From the NCBI GenBank assembly GCA_041906465.1, contig JAYRJE010000014.1, positions 1 to 64,000 on the forward strand: a stretch of DNA of 64,000 nt. Reading direction: 5' to 3'. Under the pieces are notes generated by a model. It made no database searches. It worked only from the letters and a program-made list of their open reading frames with translations, and was not told the origin of the DNA. The translations under genes were made by a program, and so were the position numbers. Below, one piece after another: positions 14,849-23,910 of this stretch. How positions within the stretch are numbered: the first letter of the stretch is position 1; every line of letters starts with the position of its first letter. Source of the stretch: Didemnitutus sp041906465 (GTDB lineage: Bacteria > Verrucomicrobiota > Verrucomicrobiia > Opitutales > Opitutaceae).

Positions 14849-15129
14849 TTGACACGTCTGTTTCGTCAAGCCGGCAGGGCGCTGGGTCCGGGTAGGTTGC
14901 CCGCTGGCGGGCAACTGGTTCGCGGAAAGCGCGTCGATCGAAGCGATGCCAAGTGGCGCGCAAGCGCACCGGTCTCGGGGTATGGCGAGGAATGGACGTT
15001 GGCCACCAGCTCCGCCCCTGCGACGGGCGCGGCGCGCCGTCATTTCACTTGCTCACACGGGTTGTGGAAAACTTCTAAGCAGTCCGGAGTTGCTCCGCAG
15101 GTTCTCCCCCACAACAACGTGACCCTTCC

Positions 15130-16560
15130 ATGGTGCAACCTTCGTCCGACAACCCCGACCGCCCCGCTTCGCGCCGCCGCGGATTCCGTGACGGTGGCGA
15201 GGCGAACGGCCTCCCGCAGTCGCCCATTTCGCGCGAGATGCCCTGGAGCGAAGAGGCGGAGCAGCACGTCATCGCCTGCTGCTTGCTCGACGGCAGCGAC
15301 ACGATCGCGCGCTGCATGGAATCGCGTGTCAGCGCTGAGTCGTTTTTCTCCGCCGCCAATCGCCTGATCTTCGAAGTGATCCTCGATCTCTACCAGAAGA
15401 GCCCGCCGGTCACGTTGGAGATGCTCGCGGAGGAACTGAAGACGCGCCGCCACCTCGAGGCCATCGGCGGCTTCCCGTATCTCATGCAGATCACGGGCAA
15501 GATCCCGACCACGGCGCACGCGGGCTACTTCATCGAGAAAGTTCGCGAGAAGCACCTGTTGCGTGAGCTCATCAAGGCCGCGACGGGCGCGGTGGAGCAG
15601 TGCTACAGCTTCACGGGCGGGCTCGAGGAGTTCGTCGACAAGGTCGAGCAGGACCTCTTCAAGATCACGCAGGACCGCGTCAGCGACAGCGCGCAGGAGA
15701 TCAAGGACTCGATGAAGGACGCCAACGCCGTCATCGCGAAGCTCCTCATGAAGAAAGGCGAGCTGACGGGGGTCTCGTCGGGCTTCAAGGACCTCGATCA
15801 GATGACGTTCGGCTTTCAGCGGCAGGAAATGATCATCATCGCGGCGCGTCCCTCGATGGGTAAGACGTCGTTCGCTTTGAACATCGCCGAGGCCGCCGCC
15901 ATGCCGAAAAAAGGCGAGCCGACGGCGGTGCTTATTTTCTCGCTCGAAATGAGCGCGGCCCAGCTCGCGCTCCGTATGCTGTGCGCCCGCGCGCGGGTGA
16001 ACTTGAAACTGCTCCGCGACGGCCTCGTGTCCCGCGACGGCGCGGAGGTCAATGCCCTCGGTCGCACGGCCGATGAGTTCAAGAAAGCGCCGATCCTGAT
16101 CGACGACTCGTCGAGCATCACGGTCATGGAAATGCGCGCGAAAGCCCGCCGCATCTACGCCCGCAAGAAGCTGGGCATGATCGTGGTGGACTATTTGCAG
16201 CTGGTGAACGGCACCGATCCGCGGGCCCCCCGCGAACAGCAGGTAGCGGAGGTTTCCCGCAACTTAAAGGCCATGGCGAAGGAACTGGACCTACCGGTAA
16301 TTGTCCTGAGTCAGCTCAATCGTGCTTCTGAGAAGGAGAACCGCACGCCCCGCCTGTCGGACTTGCGCGAATCCGGCTCGATTGAACAAGATGCCGACGT
16401 GGTCCTCATGCTGTCCCGCCCCAAGGATGCCGACGAAAAGTTCCAGACTGCCGCCAACGCGGCAGACTTAATCGTTGCCAAGCAGCGTAACGGCCCGGTA
16501 GGTGATTTGAAATTAACGTTTATTCAAGAGATTACGCGCTTTGAAAACTTCACTCCGTAA
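15130..16560 (+). CDS. dnaB: Replicative DNA helicase DnaB
   Basis: Hexameric 5'-3' helicase of the replication fork, 476 residues. An unusual polar N-terminus of about 35 residues precedes the DnaB N-terminal domain (SEEAEQHVIACCLLD...). The RecA-like domain has Walker A ARPSMGKTSFALNIA (about residue 240), the H1a-like LIFSLEMSAAQLALRML, Walker B MIVVDYLQLV and the DnaB motif LRESGSIEQDADVVLMLSRP. No intein or frameshift. The first ATG at 15130 is kept; a later start is possible because the N-terminal extension is not conserved. Its last 20 bases overlap bamA. Confidence 0.96.
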   Translation: MVQPSSDNPDRPASRRRGFRDGGEANGLPQSPISREMPWSEEAEQHVIACCLLDGSDTIARCMESRVSAESFFSAANRLIFEVILDLYQKSPPVTLEMLAEELKTRRHLEAIGGFPYLMQITGKIPTTAHAGYFIEKVREKHLLRELIKAATGAVEQCYSFTGGLEEFVDKVEQDLFKITQDRVSDSAQEIKDSMKDANAVIAKLLMKKGELTGVSSGFKDLDQMTFGFQRQEMIIIAARPSMGKTSFALNIAEAAAMPKKGEPTAVLIFSLEMSAAQLALRMLCARARVNLKLLRDGLVSRDGAEVNALGRTADEFKKAPILIDDSSSITVMEMRAKARRIYARKKLGMIVVDYLQLVNGTDPRAPREQQVAEVSRNLKAMAKELDLPVIVLSQLNRASEKENRTPRLSDLRESGSIEQDADVVLMLSRPKDADEKFQTAANAADLIVAKQRNGPVGDLKLTFIQEITRFENFTP

Positions 16561-18913
16561 CCCGCTTCGGCGGGTTCTCGCTCTTTCTATTTTGTTGTTG
16601 GCCGGGGTGACCGGCGCGTTTGCCCAGCCGGCGCAACGTCCCGCTGCGGCCGATGCGGCCGAAGCGCAGGGGCCCGTCTACAAAATCGGCACCATCGAGG
16701 TGAAGTTCGTCGGCGTCGCGAACGTCAGCGAGCAGATCGTGCGCGCGAACATGTCGCTGCGCGAGCAGACCGACCTCGACGAGACGCTCATCGACCGCGA
16801 CATCCGCTCGCTCTATCGCACCGGCCTCTTCGAGTTCATCGAGGTCAAGCGGGAGCAGCTGCCCGGCAACATCGTCAATCTCGTCGTCGAAGTGACGCCC
16901 AAGTTCCGCGTCCTCGTCGTGAAGTTCGAGGGCAACTCGGTCTACAAGGAGCGCCGCCTGCGCAAGGAAATCAAAACCACCGCCAACGGCGCCCTCGACG
17001 AGCGCCAGGTGAAGGACGACGCGCAGAAACTCTACGAGTTCTACCAGAAAGCCGGCTATAATCAGGCGCAGGTCAACTACACCATCGACCGCAACCGCAG
17101 CACCGGCTTCGGCACCATCACCTTCAAGGTCCGCGAAGGCGCGAAGGTCAAAATCTCCGACATCCGCTTCGTCGGCAACGACCACATCAAGGCCCGCCGC
17201 CTCCGCAAGGAGATGGAGACGTCCAAGTGGCACCCGTTCTCCTGGCTGACCGGCGGCGGTCGCTTCAAGGACGACGAGTTTGACGAGGACCTCAACAAGC
17301 TCCGCGACTACTACCGCGAGCAGGGCTACCTCGACGTCGAAATCGCCGAAGACAAGGTCACCTTCGATTATCCGAGCCCAAGCAAACTCGTCATCACGAT
17401 CCGCGTGAACGAGGGGCGCCTCTACCACGTCGGCGAGATCACTTTCAGCGGTAACAAGATTCACCCGTCGCGCCTGCTCGGTCTCGTGGTTCGTCAGCGC
17501 AAAGGCACGCTTTTCGTCCCCTCGAAGCTCGATAAGGACGTGGAAAACCTCGAGGACTTCTACGGCCGCTCCGGCCACCTCGACACCCGCATCCGCCTCA
17601 ACCGCAAACCCAACCTCCAGACCGGCGAGATCGACGTCGAATACGCCGTCACCGAGTCCGAAAAATTCCAGGTCGAGTCCGTCAACATCGAGGGCAACAC
17701 CAAGACCAAGAGCATCGTCATCCTCCGCGAACTCGTGCTCGGCCCCGGCGACGTCTTCGACTCCGTGCGCATGAAGATCTCGAAGATCCGTCTCGAGAAC
17801 ACGCGCTTCTTCGAGGACGTGAACGTCACGCACGAATCCACGAACATCCCTGGCCGCCGCAATCTGCGCGTCGCCGTCCACGAGGCCCGCACGGGCAACC
17901 TCACCTTCGGCGCCGGTTTCAGCTCGCTCGAGCGCGCGGTCATCTTCGCCGAAGTCACGCAATCGAACTTCGACCTCTTTAACCGCAAGAGCTTCTTCCA
18001 AGGCGACGGCCAGAAGTTCCGACTGCGCCTCCAGCTCGGCTCGCAGTCCTCCGAAATCGTCCTCGCCTTCGAAGAACCCTGGCTCTTCGAGCGCGAACTC
18101 GCCTTCGGTTTCCAGCTCGCGCGCACGACCTCCGACTACCAATCGGCCTACTACGAGGAAATCCGCACCTTCGGTCAGCTCTACCTCCGCAAGCGCCTCT
18201 TCGGCCTCGTCGAAGGCACCGCGACCTACAGCTACGAAATCGTCGACATCGCCAACGTCGATCCGTCCGCCCCTGCGATCATCCAGTCGCTCGCCGGCCA
18301 GACCGCGATTTCGAAGATCGGCTTCTCGCTCCTCCGCGACACGCGCGACAAGATCATCAACACCACCCGCGGCAACCGCATGGAGCTGATCACCGAAGTC
18401 GCCGGCAGCGTGCTTGGCGGCGACACCGATTACTACCGCGTCGAGTTCCGCGGCGCGCAGTTCTATCCGGTGTTTGAGTTCCAAGAACAGGTTCTCGGCC
18501 TCCTGGCCCGCACCGGCGTCGTCGAAAACTACGGCCGCAGCAGCGAGGTGCCGTTCTTCGACCAATACTTCCTCGGCGGACCGCAGACGCTCCGCGGCTT
18601 CGAGTATCGCGAGGTCGGTCCGAAGAACAACTTCGGCGAGCCCATCGGCGGCAAAACCTACGGCTTCGTCTCGGCTGAATACTCGTTCGATATCGTGAAG
18701 CCGATCCGCTTCGCGATCTTCTACGACGGCGGCTTCGTCAACCGCGACGGCTACGACTTCTCGCCCGCCGACTGGAACGACAACTTCGGCTTTGGCCTCC
18801 GCCTCTTCGTCGCGGGCGCCCCGCTCAGCCTCGACTTCGGCATCCCGCTTACCGGCGACAAATTCAACAAGAAGGGCAGCCAGTTTAACTTCAATTTCGG
18901 CACCCGCTTCTAA
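16541..18913 (+). CDS. bamA: Outer membrane protein assembly factor BamA
   Basis: A 790-residue Omp85 protein that inserts beta-barrel proteins into the outer membrane. Signal peptide at residues 1-28 (VLALSILLLAGVTGAFAQ), then five POTRA-like repeats (about residues 45-430; e.g. VKFVGVANVSEQIVRANMSL, VVKFEGNSVYKERRL, DIRFVGNDHIKARRL, EITFSGNKIHPSRL, VNIEGNTKTKSIVI) and a C-terminal 16-strand barrel with the signature FLGGPQTLRGFEYREVGP; the protein ends in aromatic Phe, as barrel proteins do. The start is a TTG inside the 3' end of dnaB, chosen because it gives the positively charged signal n-region. skp and lpxD follow, the common order in Gram-negatives. Confidence 0.95.
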   Translation: MKTSLRNPLRRVLALSILLLAGVTGAFAQPAQRPAAADAAEAQGPVYKIGTIEVKFVGVANVSEQIVRANMSLREQTDLDETLIDRDIRSLYRTGLFEFIEVKREQLPGNIVNLVVEVTPKFRVLVVKFEGNSVYKERRLRKEIKTTANGALDERQVKDDAQKLYEFYQKAGYNQAQVNYTIDRNRSTGFGTITFKVREGAKVKISDIRFVGNDHIKARRLRKEMETSKWHPFSWLTGGGRFKDDEFDEDLNKLRDYYREQGYLDVEIAEDKVTFDYPSPSKLVITIRVNEGRLYHVGEITFSGNKIHPSRLLGLVVRQRKGTLFVPSKLDKDVENLEDFYGRSGHLDTRIRLNRKPNLQTGEIDVEYAVTESEKFQVESVNIEGNTKTKSIVILRELVLGPGDVFDSVRMKISKIRLENTRFFEDVNVTHESTNIPGRRNLRVAVHEARTGNLTFGAGFSSLERAVIFAEVTQSNFDLFNRKSFFQGDGQKFRLRLQLGSQSSEIVLAFEEPWLFERELAFGFQLARTTSDYQSAYYEEIRTFGQLYLRKRLFGLVEGTATYSYEIVDIANVDPSAPAIIQSLAGQTAISKIGFSLLRDTRDKIINTTRGNRMELITEVAGSVLGGDTDYYRVEFRGAQFYPVFEFQEQVLGLLARTGVVENYGRSSEVPFFDQYFLGGPQTLRGFEYREVGPKNNFGEPIGGKTYGFVSAEYSFDIVKPIRFAIFYDGGFVNRDGYDFSPADWNDNFGFGLRLFVAGAPLSLDFGIPLTGDKFNKKGSQFNFNFGTRF

Positions 18914-18934
18914 AAACCACACCGTCTGATCCCC

Positions 18935-19630
18935 ATGCAAAAAGCCATCCGTTCCCTCATCGCCTCCGTCGGCCTGCTCGCCGGCGCCGCCGCGTTGCAC
19001 GCCCAGGCGACCCTCAAGGTCGTCGTCGTCGACATGGCCAAGGTCTACGACACGCACTACAAGACCGAGGAAGCCAACGCCAAGTTCAACGACGCCGCCC
19101 AGCGCGCCCAAGAGCAGCTCGAGCAGATCAACAAGCAGATCCAGTCCGCCGCCGACGAATACAAGTCGCTCGTCGAGCAGACCAAGAGCCCGCTCGCCAA
19201 CGACCAGGCCCGCGCCAAGGCCGGCGAAGACGCGCAGAAGAAGATGGAGGACATTCAGCGTCTGAACAACGAAGCGCAGAACTTCCGCGCCAACACCCAG
19301 CGTTCCCTCCAGCAGCGCGCCAAGAATCACCGCGACCTGATCATGGACGAAATCATGAAGGTCGTGAACGACATCTCCCGCGCCAAGGGCGCCACGCTCG
19401 TCCTCGACAAGTCCGGCCCGAGCATCCTCGGCATCCCGGTCGTCCTCTACTCGGACGCCAGCTACGACATCACCGAGGACGTCGTGAAGGAAGTGAACAA
19501 GGATCGTCCGGCCGCCACGCCGTCGACGACCCCGGCCCCCGCCGCGCCCGCGACGACCACGCCGCCCGCGACCAACAACGCCGGTGGCTTCACCGTCCCG
19601 AACGTGACGACGCCCCCGAAGAAGGGCTGA
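18935..19630 (+). CDS. skp: OmpH/Skp-family periplasmic chaperone
   Basis: A 231-residue OmpH/Skp protein that would escort unfolded outer-membrane proteins to BamA. Signal peptide (residues 1-24, ending ALHAQA), then LKVVVVDMAKVYDTHYKTEEA, the start of the Skp head, a long coiled-coil arm (residues 50-140), and the returning strand KGATLVLDKSGPSILGIPVVLYSDASYDITEDV. A Pro/Thr/Ala-rich C-terminal tail of about 45 residues is an addition not usual in E. coli Skp. Starts 21 bases after bamA and is closed by an intrinsic terminator. Confidence 0.92.
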   Translation: MQKAIRSLIASVGLLAGAAALHAQATLKVVVVDMAKVYDTHYKTEEANAKFNDAAQRAQEQLEQINKQIQSAADEYKSLVEQTKSPLANDQARAKAGEDAQKKMEDIQRLNNEAQNFRANTQRSLQQRAKNHRDLIMDEIMKVVNDISRAKGATLVLDKSGPSILGIPVVLYSDASYDITEDVVKEVNKDRPAATPSTTPAPAAPATTTPPATNNAGGFTVPNVTTPPKKG

Positions 19631-19650
19631 GCGCCAAAGAAAAGTTGCCA

Positions 19651-19679
19651 AGCCCTGTTCGCCCGAACAGGGCTTTTTT
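19651..19679 (+). terminator. Intrinsic terminator between skp and lpxD
   Basis: Stem AGCCCTGTTC/GAACAGGGCT with a 4-base loop followed by six T. The T-run ends at 19679, one base before a GTG and seven before the ATG of lpxD. Confidence 0.85.
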
Positions 19680-19685
19680 GTGCCC

Positions 19686-20717
19686 ATGCACGTTTCCTAC
19701 AGCCCGGAGGAAATCGCCGCGATCGTCTCGCCCCAGCGCACTTCCGGCCGCACTTCCGAAAAAGTCCGCGACATCGCGTCGCTCAAATCCGCCCAGCCGG
19801 GCGACCTGTCGTTCCTCGGCAATCCGAAATACCGGGCCGAAGTCGCCGCTAGCCGAGCCTCGCTCGTGCTCGTCCCGCTCGACTACGCCGGCGAGCCGCA
19901 GGCGAACCAGGTCTTCCTTTTTGTCGAGAAACCCTCGGTCGCGCTCGCGCGCCTCTGCGCGCGCATCGAGCAAACACTTTGGCCGAAGCCGCCGGCGGGC
20001 ATCCATCCCAGCGCCGTCGTGGCGCCGACCGCGCGCGTGTCGCCGCAAGCCACCGTCGGGCCACTCTGCATCGTGGAGGGCGGGGCGAGTGTCGGTGCCG
20101 GCTCCGTGTTGCAGGCGAACGTCTTCGTCGGACTCAACGCGAGCGTCGGCGAGAATTGCTGGATTCAGCCCGGCTGTGTCATCGCGGGCGGCTGCGAACT
20201 CAGGAACCGCGTCCGGCTCCAGCCGGGCGTCGTGATCGGTTCGGACGGCTTCGGCTACGAATTCGTCAACGGTCGCCACGAGAAAGTGCCGCAGATCGGC
20301 ATCGTGATCGTCGAGGACGACGTCGAGATCGGCGCGAACTCCACGCTGGATCGCGCGCGCTTCAGCCGCACCGTGGTGGGCGAGGGGACGAAGATCGATA
20401 ACCTGGTCCAAGTGGGGCATAACGTCGTCATCGGCAAACACTGCATCCTTTGCGCCCAGGTGGGCATCTCGGGCAGCACGACGCTGGAGGACTACGTCGT
20501 GCTCGGCGGCCAGGCGGGCGTCGGCGGCCACATTACCCTCGGCAAAGGCACGAAGGCGGGCGGGCAGACCGGCATCGCGTTCAACACCGAGCCGGGCAGT
20601 TATCTCAACGGCACGCCGGCCATTCCCTACATGGTCGAGCGCCGGCTGCAGATTTTGCATCAGAAGCTGCCCGATTTGTTCAAGCGGGTTGAAAATCTGG
20701 AAGGCCGCCTGAAATAG
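19686..20717 (+). CDS. lpxD: UDP-3-O-acylglucosamine N-acyltransferase LpxD
   Basis: Third step of lipid A synthesis: N-acylation of UDP-3-O-acylglucosamine, in the cytoplasm. The N-terminal uridine-binding domain (residues 1-100: IASLKSAQPGDLSFLGNPKY) is followed by a left-handed beta-helix of hexapeptide repeats (IHPSAVVAPTARVSPQATVGP onward) with the active-site His in the segment DNLVQVGHNVVIGKHC, and a short helical C-terminus. The ATG at 19686 gives a normal N-terminus (MHVSYSPEEIAAIV); GTG at 19680 is an alternative. Fatty-acid and lipid A genes fabZ and lpxA, which often follow, are absent here. The start lies directly behind an intrinsic terminator, leaving almost no leader unless transcription reads through. 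Confidence 0.94.
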   Translation: MHVSYSPEEIAAIVSPQRTSGRTSEKVRDIASLKSAQPGDLSFLGNPKYRAEVAASRASLVLVPLDYAGEPQANQVFLFVEKPSVALARLCARIEQTLWPKPPAGIHPSAVVAPTARVSPQATVGPLCIVEGGASVGAGSVLQANVFVGLNASVGENCWIQPGCVIAGGCELRNRVRLQPGVVIGSDGFGYEFVNGRHEKVPQIGIVIVEDDVEIGANSTLDRARFSRTVVGEGTKIDNLVQVGHNVVIGKHCILCAQVGISGSTTLEDYVVLGGQAGVGGHITLGKGTKAGGQTGIAFNTEPGSYLNGTPAIPYMVERRLQILHQKLPDLFKRVENLEGRLK

Positions 20718-20758
20718 GCTTCCGCCCCGGGAGGAAATCCTTTGGCTCGCCCCCATCC

Positions 20759-21706
20759 ATGAAGGACACGCGGCTGAAGATCTTCTCCGGTTCATCCAAT
20801 CGCCCGCTTGCAGAGGAAATCTGCAAGTCCATCGGTGTGCCGCTCGGCGAGGCCACCGTGACGTGCTTTCCGGACGGCGAGTCCTTCGTGAAGATCAACG
20901 AGAACGTCCGCGGCGCGGACGTCTACATCATCCAGTCGACCTGCCCGCCGACGAACCATCACTTGATGGAGCTGTTGATCATGATCGACGCCGCCAAGCG
21001 CGCGTCCGCCGCGCGCATCACGGCCGTGATCCCGTTCTACGGCTACGCGCGCCAGGACCGCAAAGACCAGCCGCGCGTTCCGATCACCGCGAAACTCGTC
21101 GCCAATCTCCTCACTGCCGCCGGCGCCAACCGCGCGCTGATGATGGATCTGCACTCGCAGCAAATTCAGGGCTTTTTCGACGTCCCCGTTGACCACCTGT
21201 TCGCGTCGCCGGTTTTCTTTCAATACCTCGCCACCAAGCGCAGCTCGAATCTCGTCGTCTGCTCGCCTGATGTCGGTGGCATGAAGATGGCCGCCGCCTA
21301 CGCCGACGCGCTCGGGGCCTCCCTCGCGCTCGTGGCGAAGAAACGCATCAACGCCACGACCGTCGCCGCTACCAACATCGTGGGCGAGGTGAGCGGTTGC
21401 GACGTGCTGCTCGTCGACGACATCACCGAGACGGCCGGCACGCTCACCGCTGCCGCCAAGATTCTCCGCGAACACGGCGCGAAGACGATTCGTGCCGCCG
21501 TCAGCCACTGCGTGCTCGGCGAGGCTGCCTACAAGCGACTCGGCGAAGGCCTGATCGACGAGCTCATCACGACGAACACCGTGCCGATCGATACGCGCGG
21601 CCTGCCGATCACGGTGCTCAGCGTCGCGCCTCTTCTGGGGGAGGCACTCGTGCGCATCAACAGCAACGAGTCCGTCACGAGCCTTTTCAAAATCAAGGGC
21701 TTCTGA
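20759..21706 (+). CDS. prs: Ribose-phosphate pyrophosphokinase (PRPP synthetase)
   Basis: Makes phosphoribosyl pyrophosphate from ribose 5-phosphate and ATP for nucleotide, His and Trp synthesis. The 315 residues match the class I enzyme: KIFSGSSNRPLAEEI at the N-terminus, the catalytic flexible loop region YARQDRKDQPRVPITAK, MDLHSQQIQGFFDVPVDHL, and the PRPP loop VLLVDDITETAGTL. A GGGAGG lies 26 bases before the start, too far to be a normal ribosome-binding site. The gene stands alone between lpxD and the protease gene, all co-directional. Confidence 0.97.
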   Translation: MKDTRLKIFSGSSNRPLAEEICKSIGVPLGEATVTCFPDGESFVKINENVRGADVYIIQSTCPPTNHHLMELLIMIDAAKRASAARITAVIPFYGYARQDRKDQPRVPITAKLVANLLTAAGANRALMMDLHSQQIQGFFDVPVDHLFASPVFFQYLATKRSSNLVVCSPDVGGMKMAAAYADALGASLALVAKKRINATTVAATNIVGEVSGCDVLLVDDITETAGTLTAAAKILREHGAKTIRAAVSHCVLGEAAYKRLGEGLIDELITTNTVPIDTRGLPITVLSVAPLLGEALVRINSNESVTSLFKIKGF

Positions 21707-21762
21707 GGCCGGTTGCGGAACCCGTCGACTCGGCTAGTGTCCGACGTCGCGCCCCCTCCTTT

Positions 21763-23196
21763 ATGAAAGCCAAAGTGTTCTTTCTGTCGCTTGCCGTCGG
21801 CCTCGCCGCCGGTCTGCTCACGCTCCAAGCGCAAACCAAAAAGACTGCGCCGAACAAGTCCGGCCTCCCTCATCCCGACGTCAAAGTCGACGTCACCGCC
21901 GTGGGCGAGGGCAAGGCTCCCGTGCTGACGAGCTACGCCGACGTCCTCGGCAGCGTGCGTCCTGCCGTCGTGTCGGTTTACTCCACCAAGGTCGTCAAGC
22001 AGGTCGTCCCCGAGTTCTACCGCCAGCTCTTCGGCGGCAACATTCAGGGCCAGGAGCAGAAGCTCAGTGGACTGGGCTCTGGCGTCATCATCGCTTCCGA
22101 CGGCTACATCCTGACGAACAACCACGTCGTCGAAGACGCCGACGAACTCGAAGTGCAACTGGGCGACGAGCGCAAGTTCCCCGCCAAGCTCATCGGCACC
22201 GATCCAAAGACCGACATCGCCGTCATTAAAATCGACGCGAAGGACCTCCCGTTCCTCACGCTCGCCGACAGCGACAAGTTGCGCGTGGGCGACATCGTCT
22301 TCGCCCTCGGTAATCCGCTCGGCATCGGCCAGACCGTCACGATGGGCATCATCTCCGCGACCGGGCGCAAGAACGTCAACCTGCTCACCGACCGCGAGCC
22401 CGACGCCTACGAGGATTTCATCCAGACCGACGCTGCCATCAATCAGGGCAACTCCGGTGGCGCGCTCGTCGACGCGCGCGGCCGCTTGGTCGGCATCAAC
22501 AGCGGCATCGCCACCACGAACCGTGGCAACATCGGCATCGGTTTCGCCGTGCCGATCAACCTCGCGCGCTCGGTCATGAGCAGCCTGATCGAATACGGCA
22601 CCGTCATTCGCGGCTACCTCGGCGTGCAGACGCAGACGCTCACCGCCGACGACGCCGAGGCGCTCAAGCTTCCGCGCACCACGCGCGGCGTCATCATTGC
22701 CGATCTCAGCCCGAAGGACGGCCCCGCGGCGAAGGCCGGCCTCCAGCGCGATGACATCATTGTGTCCGTCAACGGCCGCGAAATCGCCACGCGCGAAGAC
22801 CTACGCCTCGTCATTGCGCAAACACCGCCCGGAACCAAGGTCGCGCTCGAAATTCTGCGCGACGGCAAGTCCAAGAGCATCGACGTCACGCTCGGCAAGC
22901 TCGATGACGCTGCGGCCGACGGCGAGTTTCTCCCGGGCGTGACCGTGCAGTCTATCACCACCGAATTGCGCAACGAACTCCGCATCCCGCGCGAGGTCGA
23001 GGGCATCGTGATCACCGAGATTTCGCCGAAGTCGCCTTACGGTGACGTGTTTCCCGTCGGCGCCGTGATCGAGCAGATCAACAAGGTGCCGATCACCGAT
23101 CTCGCTTCGGCGAAGCGTGCGACGCGTGAAGGCCGCAATCTCGCGCTCGTCTACTACCGCGGCAGCTACCGCTACATCGGGTTCGTAGCCCGCTAA
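21763..23196 (+). CDS. htrA: HtrA/DegP-type periplasmic serine protease with two PDZ domains
   Basis: Periplasmic protease/chaperone for misfolded envelope proteins, 477 residues. Signal peptide 1-24 (VGLAAGLLTLQAQ), trypsin-like domain with catalytic His121 (NNHVVED), Asp151 (KTDIAVI) and Ser231 (QGNSGGAL), then PDZ1 (RGYLGVQTQTLTADDAEAL..., about residues 285-385) and PDZ2 (LPGVTVQSITTELRNELRIP..., about 390-477). The ATG at 21763 is the first one giving a signal peptide. Leader GCGCCCCCTCCTTT shows no Shine-Dalgarno sequence. It ends before a hairpin shared with the convergent pyrE gene. Its position after bamA-skp-lpxD fits envelope quality control. Confidence 0.95.
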   Translation: MKAKVFFLSLAVGLAAGLLTLQAQTKKTAPNKSGLPHPDVKVDVTAVGEGKAPVLTSYADVLGSVRPAVVSVYSTKVVKQVVPEFYRQLFGGNIQGQEQKLSGLGSGVIIASDGYILTNNHVVEDADELEVQLGDERKFPAKLIGTDPKTDIAVIKIDAKDLPFLTLADSDKLRVGDIVFALGNPLGIGQTVTMGIISATGRKNVNLLTDREPDAYEDFIQTDAAINQGNSGGALVDARGRLVGINSGIATTNRGNIGIGFAVPINLARSVMSSLIEYGTVIRGYLGVQTQTLTADDAEALKLPRTTRGVIIADLSPKDGPAAKAGLQRDDIIVSVNGREIATREDLRLVIAQTPPGTKVALEILRDGKSKSIDVTLGKLDDAAADGEFLPGVTVQSITTELRNELRIPREVEGIVITEISPKSPYGDVFPVGAVIEQINKVPITDLASAKRATREGRNLALVYYRGSYRYIGFVAR

Positions 23197-23230
23197 CGCG
23201 CGACCGGGAAAAACCTTCCGCCAAGAACGA

Positions 23231-23256
23231 AGGCGCGCCACCCGGCGCGCCTTTTT
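23231..23256. terminator. Bidirectional terminator between htrA and pyrE
   Basis: Stem AGGCGCGCC/GGCGCGCCT with an ACCC loop followed by TTTT on the plus strand. On the minus strand, after pyrE, the same stem is followed by CGTTCTT, a weaker tail. Confidence 0.8.
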
Positions 23257-23280
23257 CATTCCTGGAGGCGGAAACGACGC

Positions 23281-23850
23281 TCAGCTTCCCGGCTTGCTCG
23301 CCGGGATCGCGGCCAGCTCCGGCGGCAGCTTGTCCGCCTCGTAGGTCGGGAAACTCAGCTCGAGCAGCGAAATCGTGGGGACGGTGAACTTCGCCTTGCC
23401 CTCACTGCGGTCCACCAGCACCGCGACCGCCACCGCGTGGCCGCCGGCCCTGGCGATGATGTCGAGACACTCCTGCACGCGACCGCCGCGTGTGATCACG
23501 TCTTCGACCACGAGAATCCTTTCCCCCGGCGCGATTGTGAAGCCGCGGCGCATCACGAGCACGTTGTTTTCCTTCTCGGCGAAAATAAAGCGGCTCTTGA
23601 ACTGCCGCGCGACCTCCTGGCCGATCACGAGCCCGCCCATCGCTGGGGCGAGCACGGTCGTGAACAACGTGCCATCGAGCTTCGCTTTCAGCAGTGTGGC
23701 GAGCCGTTCGACCTCGGGCATGTATTGGCACACTTGGGCGCACTGGAAGAAGTGGCCGCTGTGCAAACCGGAGCGCAGCACAAAGTGGCCCTGCAGCAGC
23801 GCGCGCGTGCGTTTGAAAATGTCGATCACCTCGTGTTGGACGGCTTCCAT
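23281..23850 (-). CDS. pyrE: Orotate phosphoribosyltransferase
   Basis: Pyrimidine synthesis: joins orotate and PRPP to give OMP. Residues include the PRPP-binding loop ILVVEDVITRGGRV, the N-terminal LLQGHFVLRSGLHSGHFFQC (orotate-site region), and APAMGGLVIGQEVARQ. The ATG at 23850 gives 189 residues, close to family length; a start 7 codons upstream at 23871 is open too. It is transcribed away from the HTH/metallo-beta-lactamase gene and converges on htrA. Confidence 0.93.
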   Translation of the reverse strand: MEAVQHEVIDIFKRTRALLQGHFVLRSGLHSGHFFQCAQVCQYMPEVERLATLLKAKLDGTLFTTVLAPAMGGLVIGQEVARQFKSRFIFAEKENNVLVMRRGFTIAPGERILVVEDVITRGGRVQECLDIIARAGGHAVAVAVLVDRSEGKAKFTVPTISLLELSFPTYEADKLPPELAAIPASKPGS

Positions 23851-23910
23851 GGCGGCCGAAACGTGTGGCAATCGTTCGCGAAATGGAATTCATTTCTGAC
23901 CAACCATTGC

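Noticed and set aside
16550..19687. A 1045-codon open frame antisense to bamA and skp
   Set aside because: Its translation is low-complexity (Val/Glu/Asp/Gly-rich) with no domain, while the plus strand encodes two clear proteins. Long antisense frames are expected in high-GC DNA.
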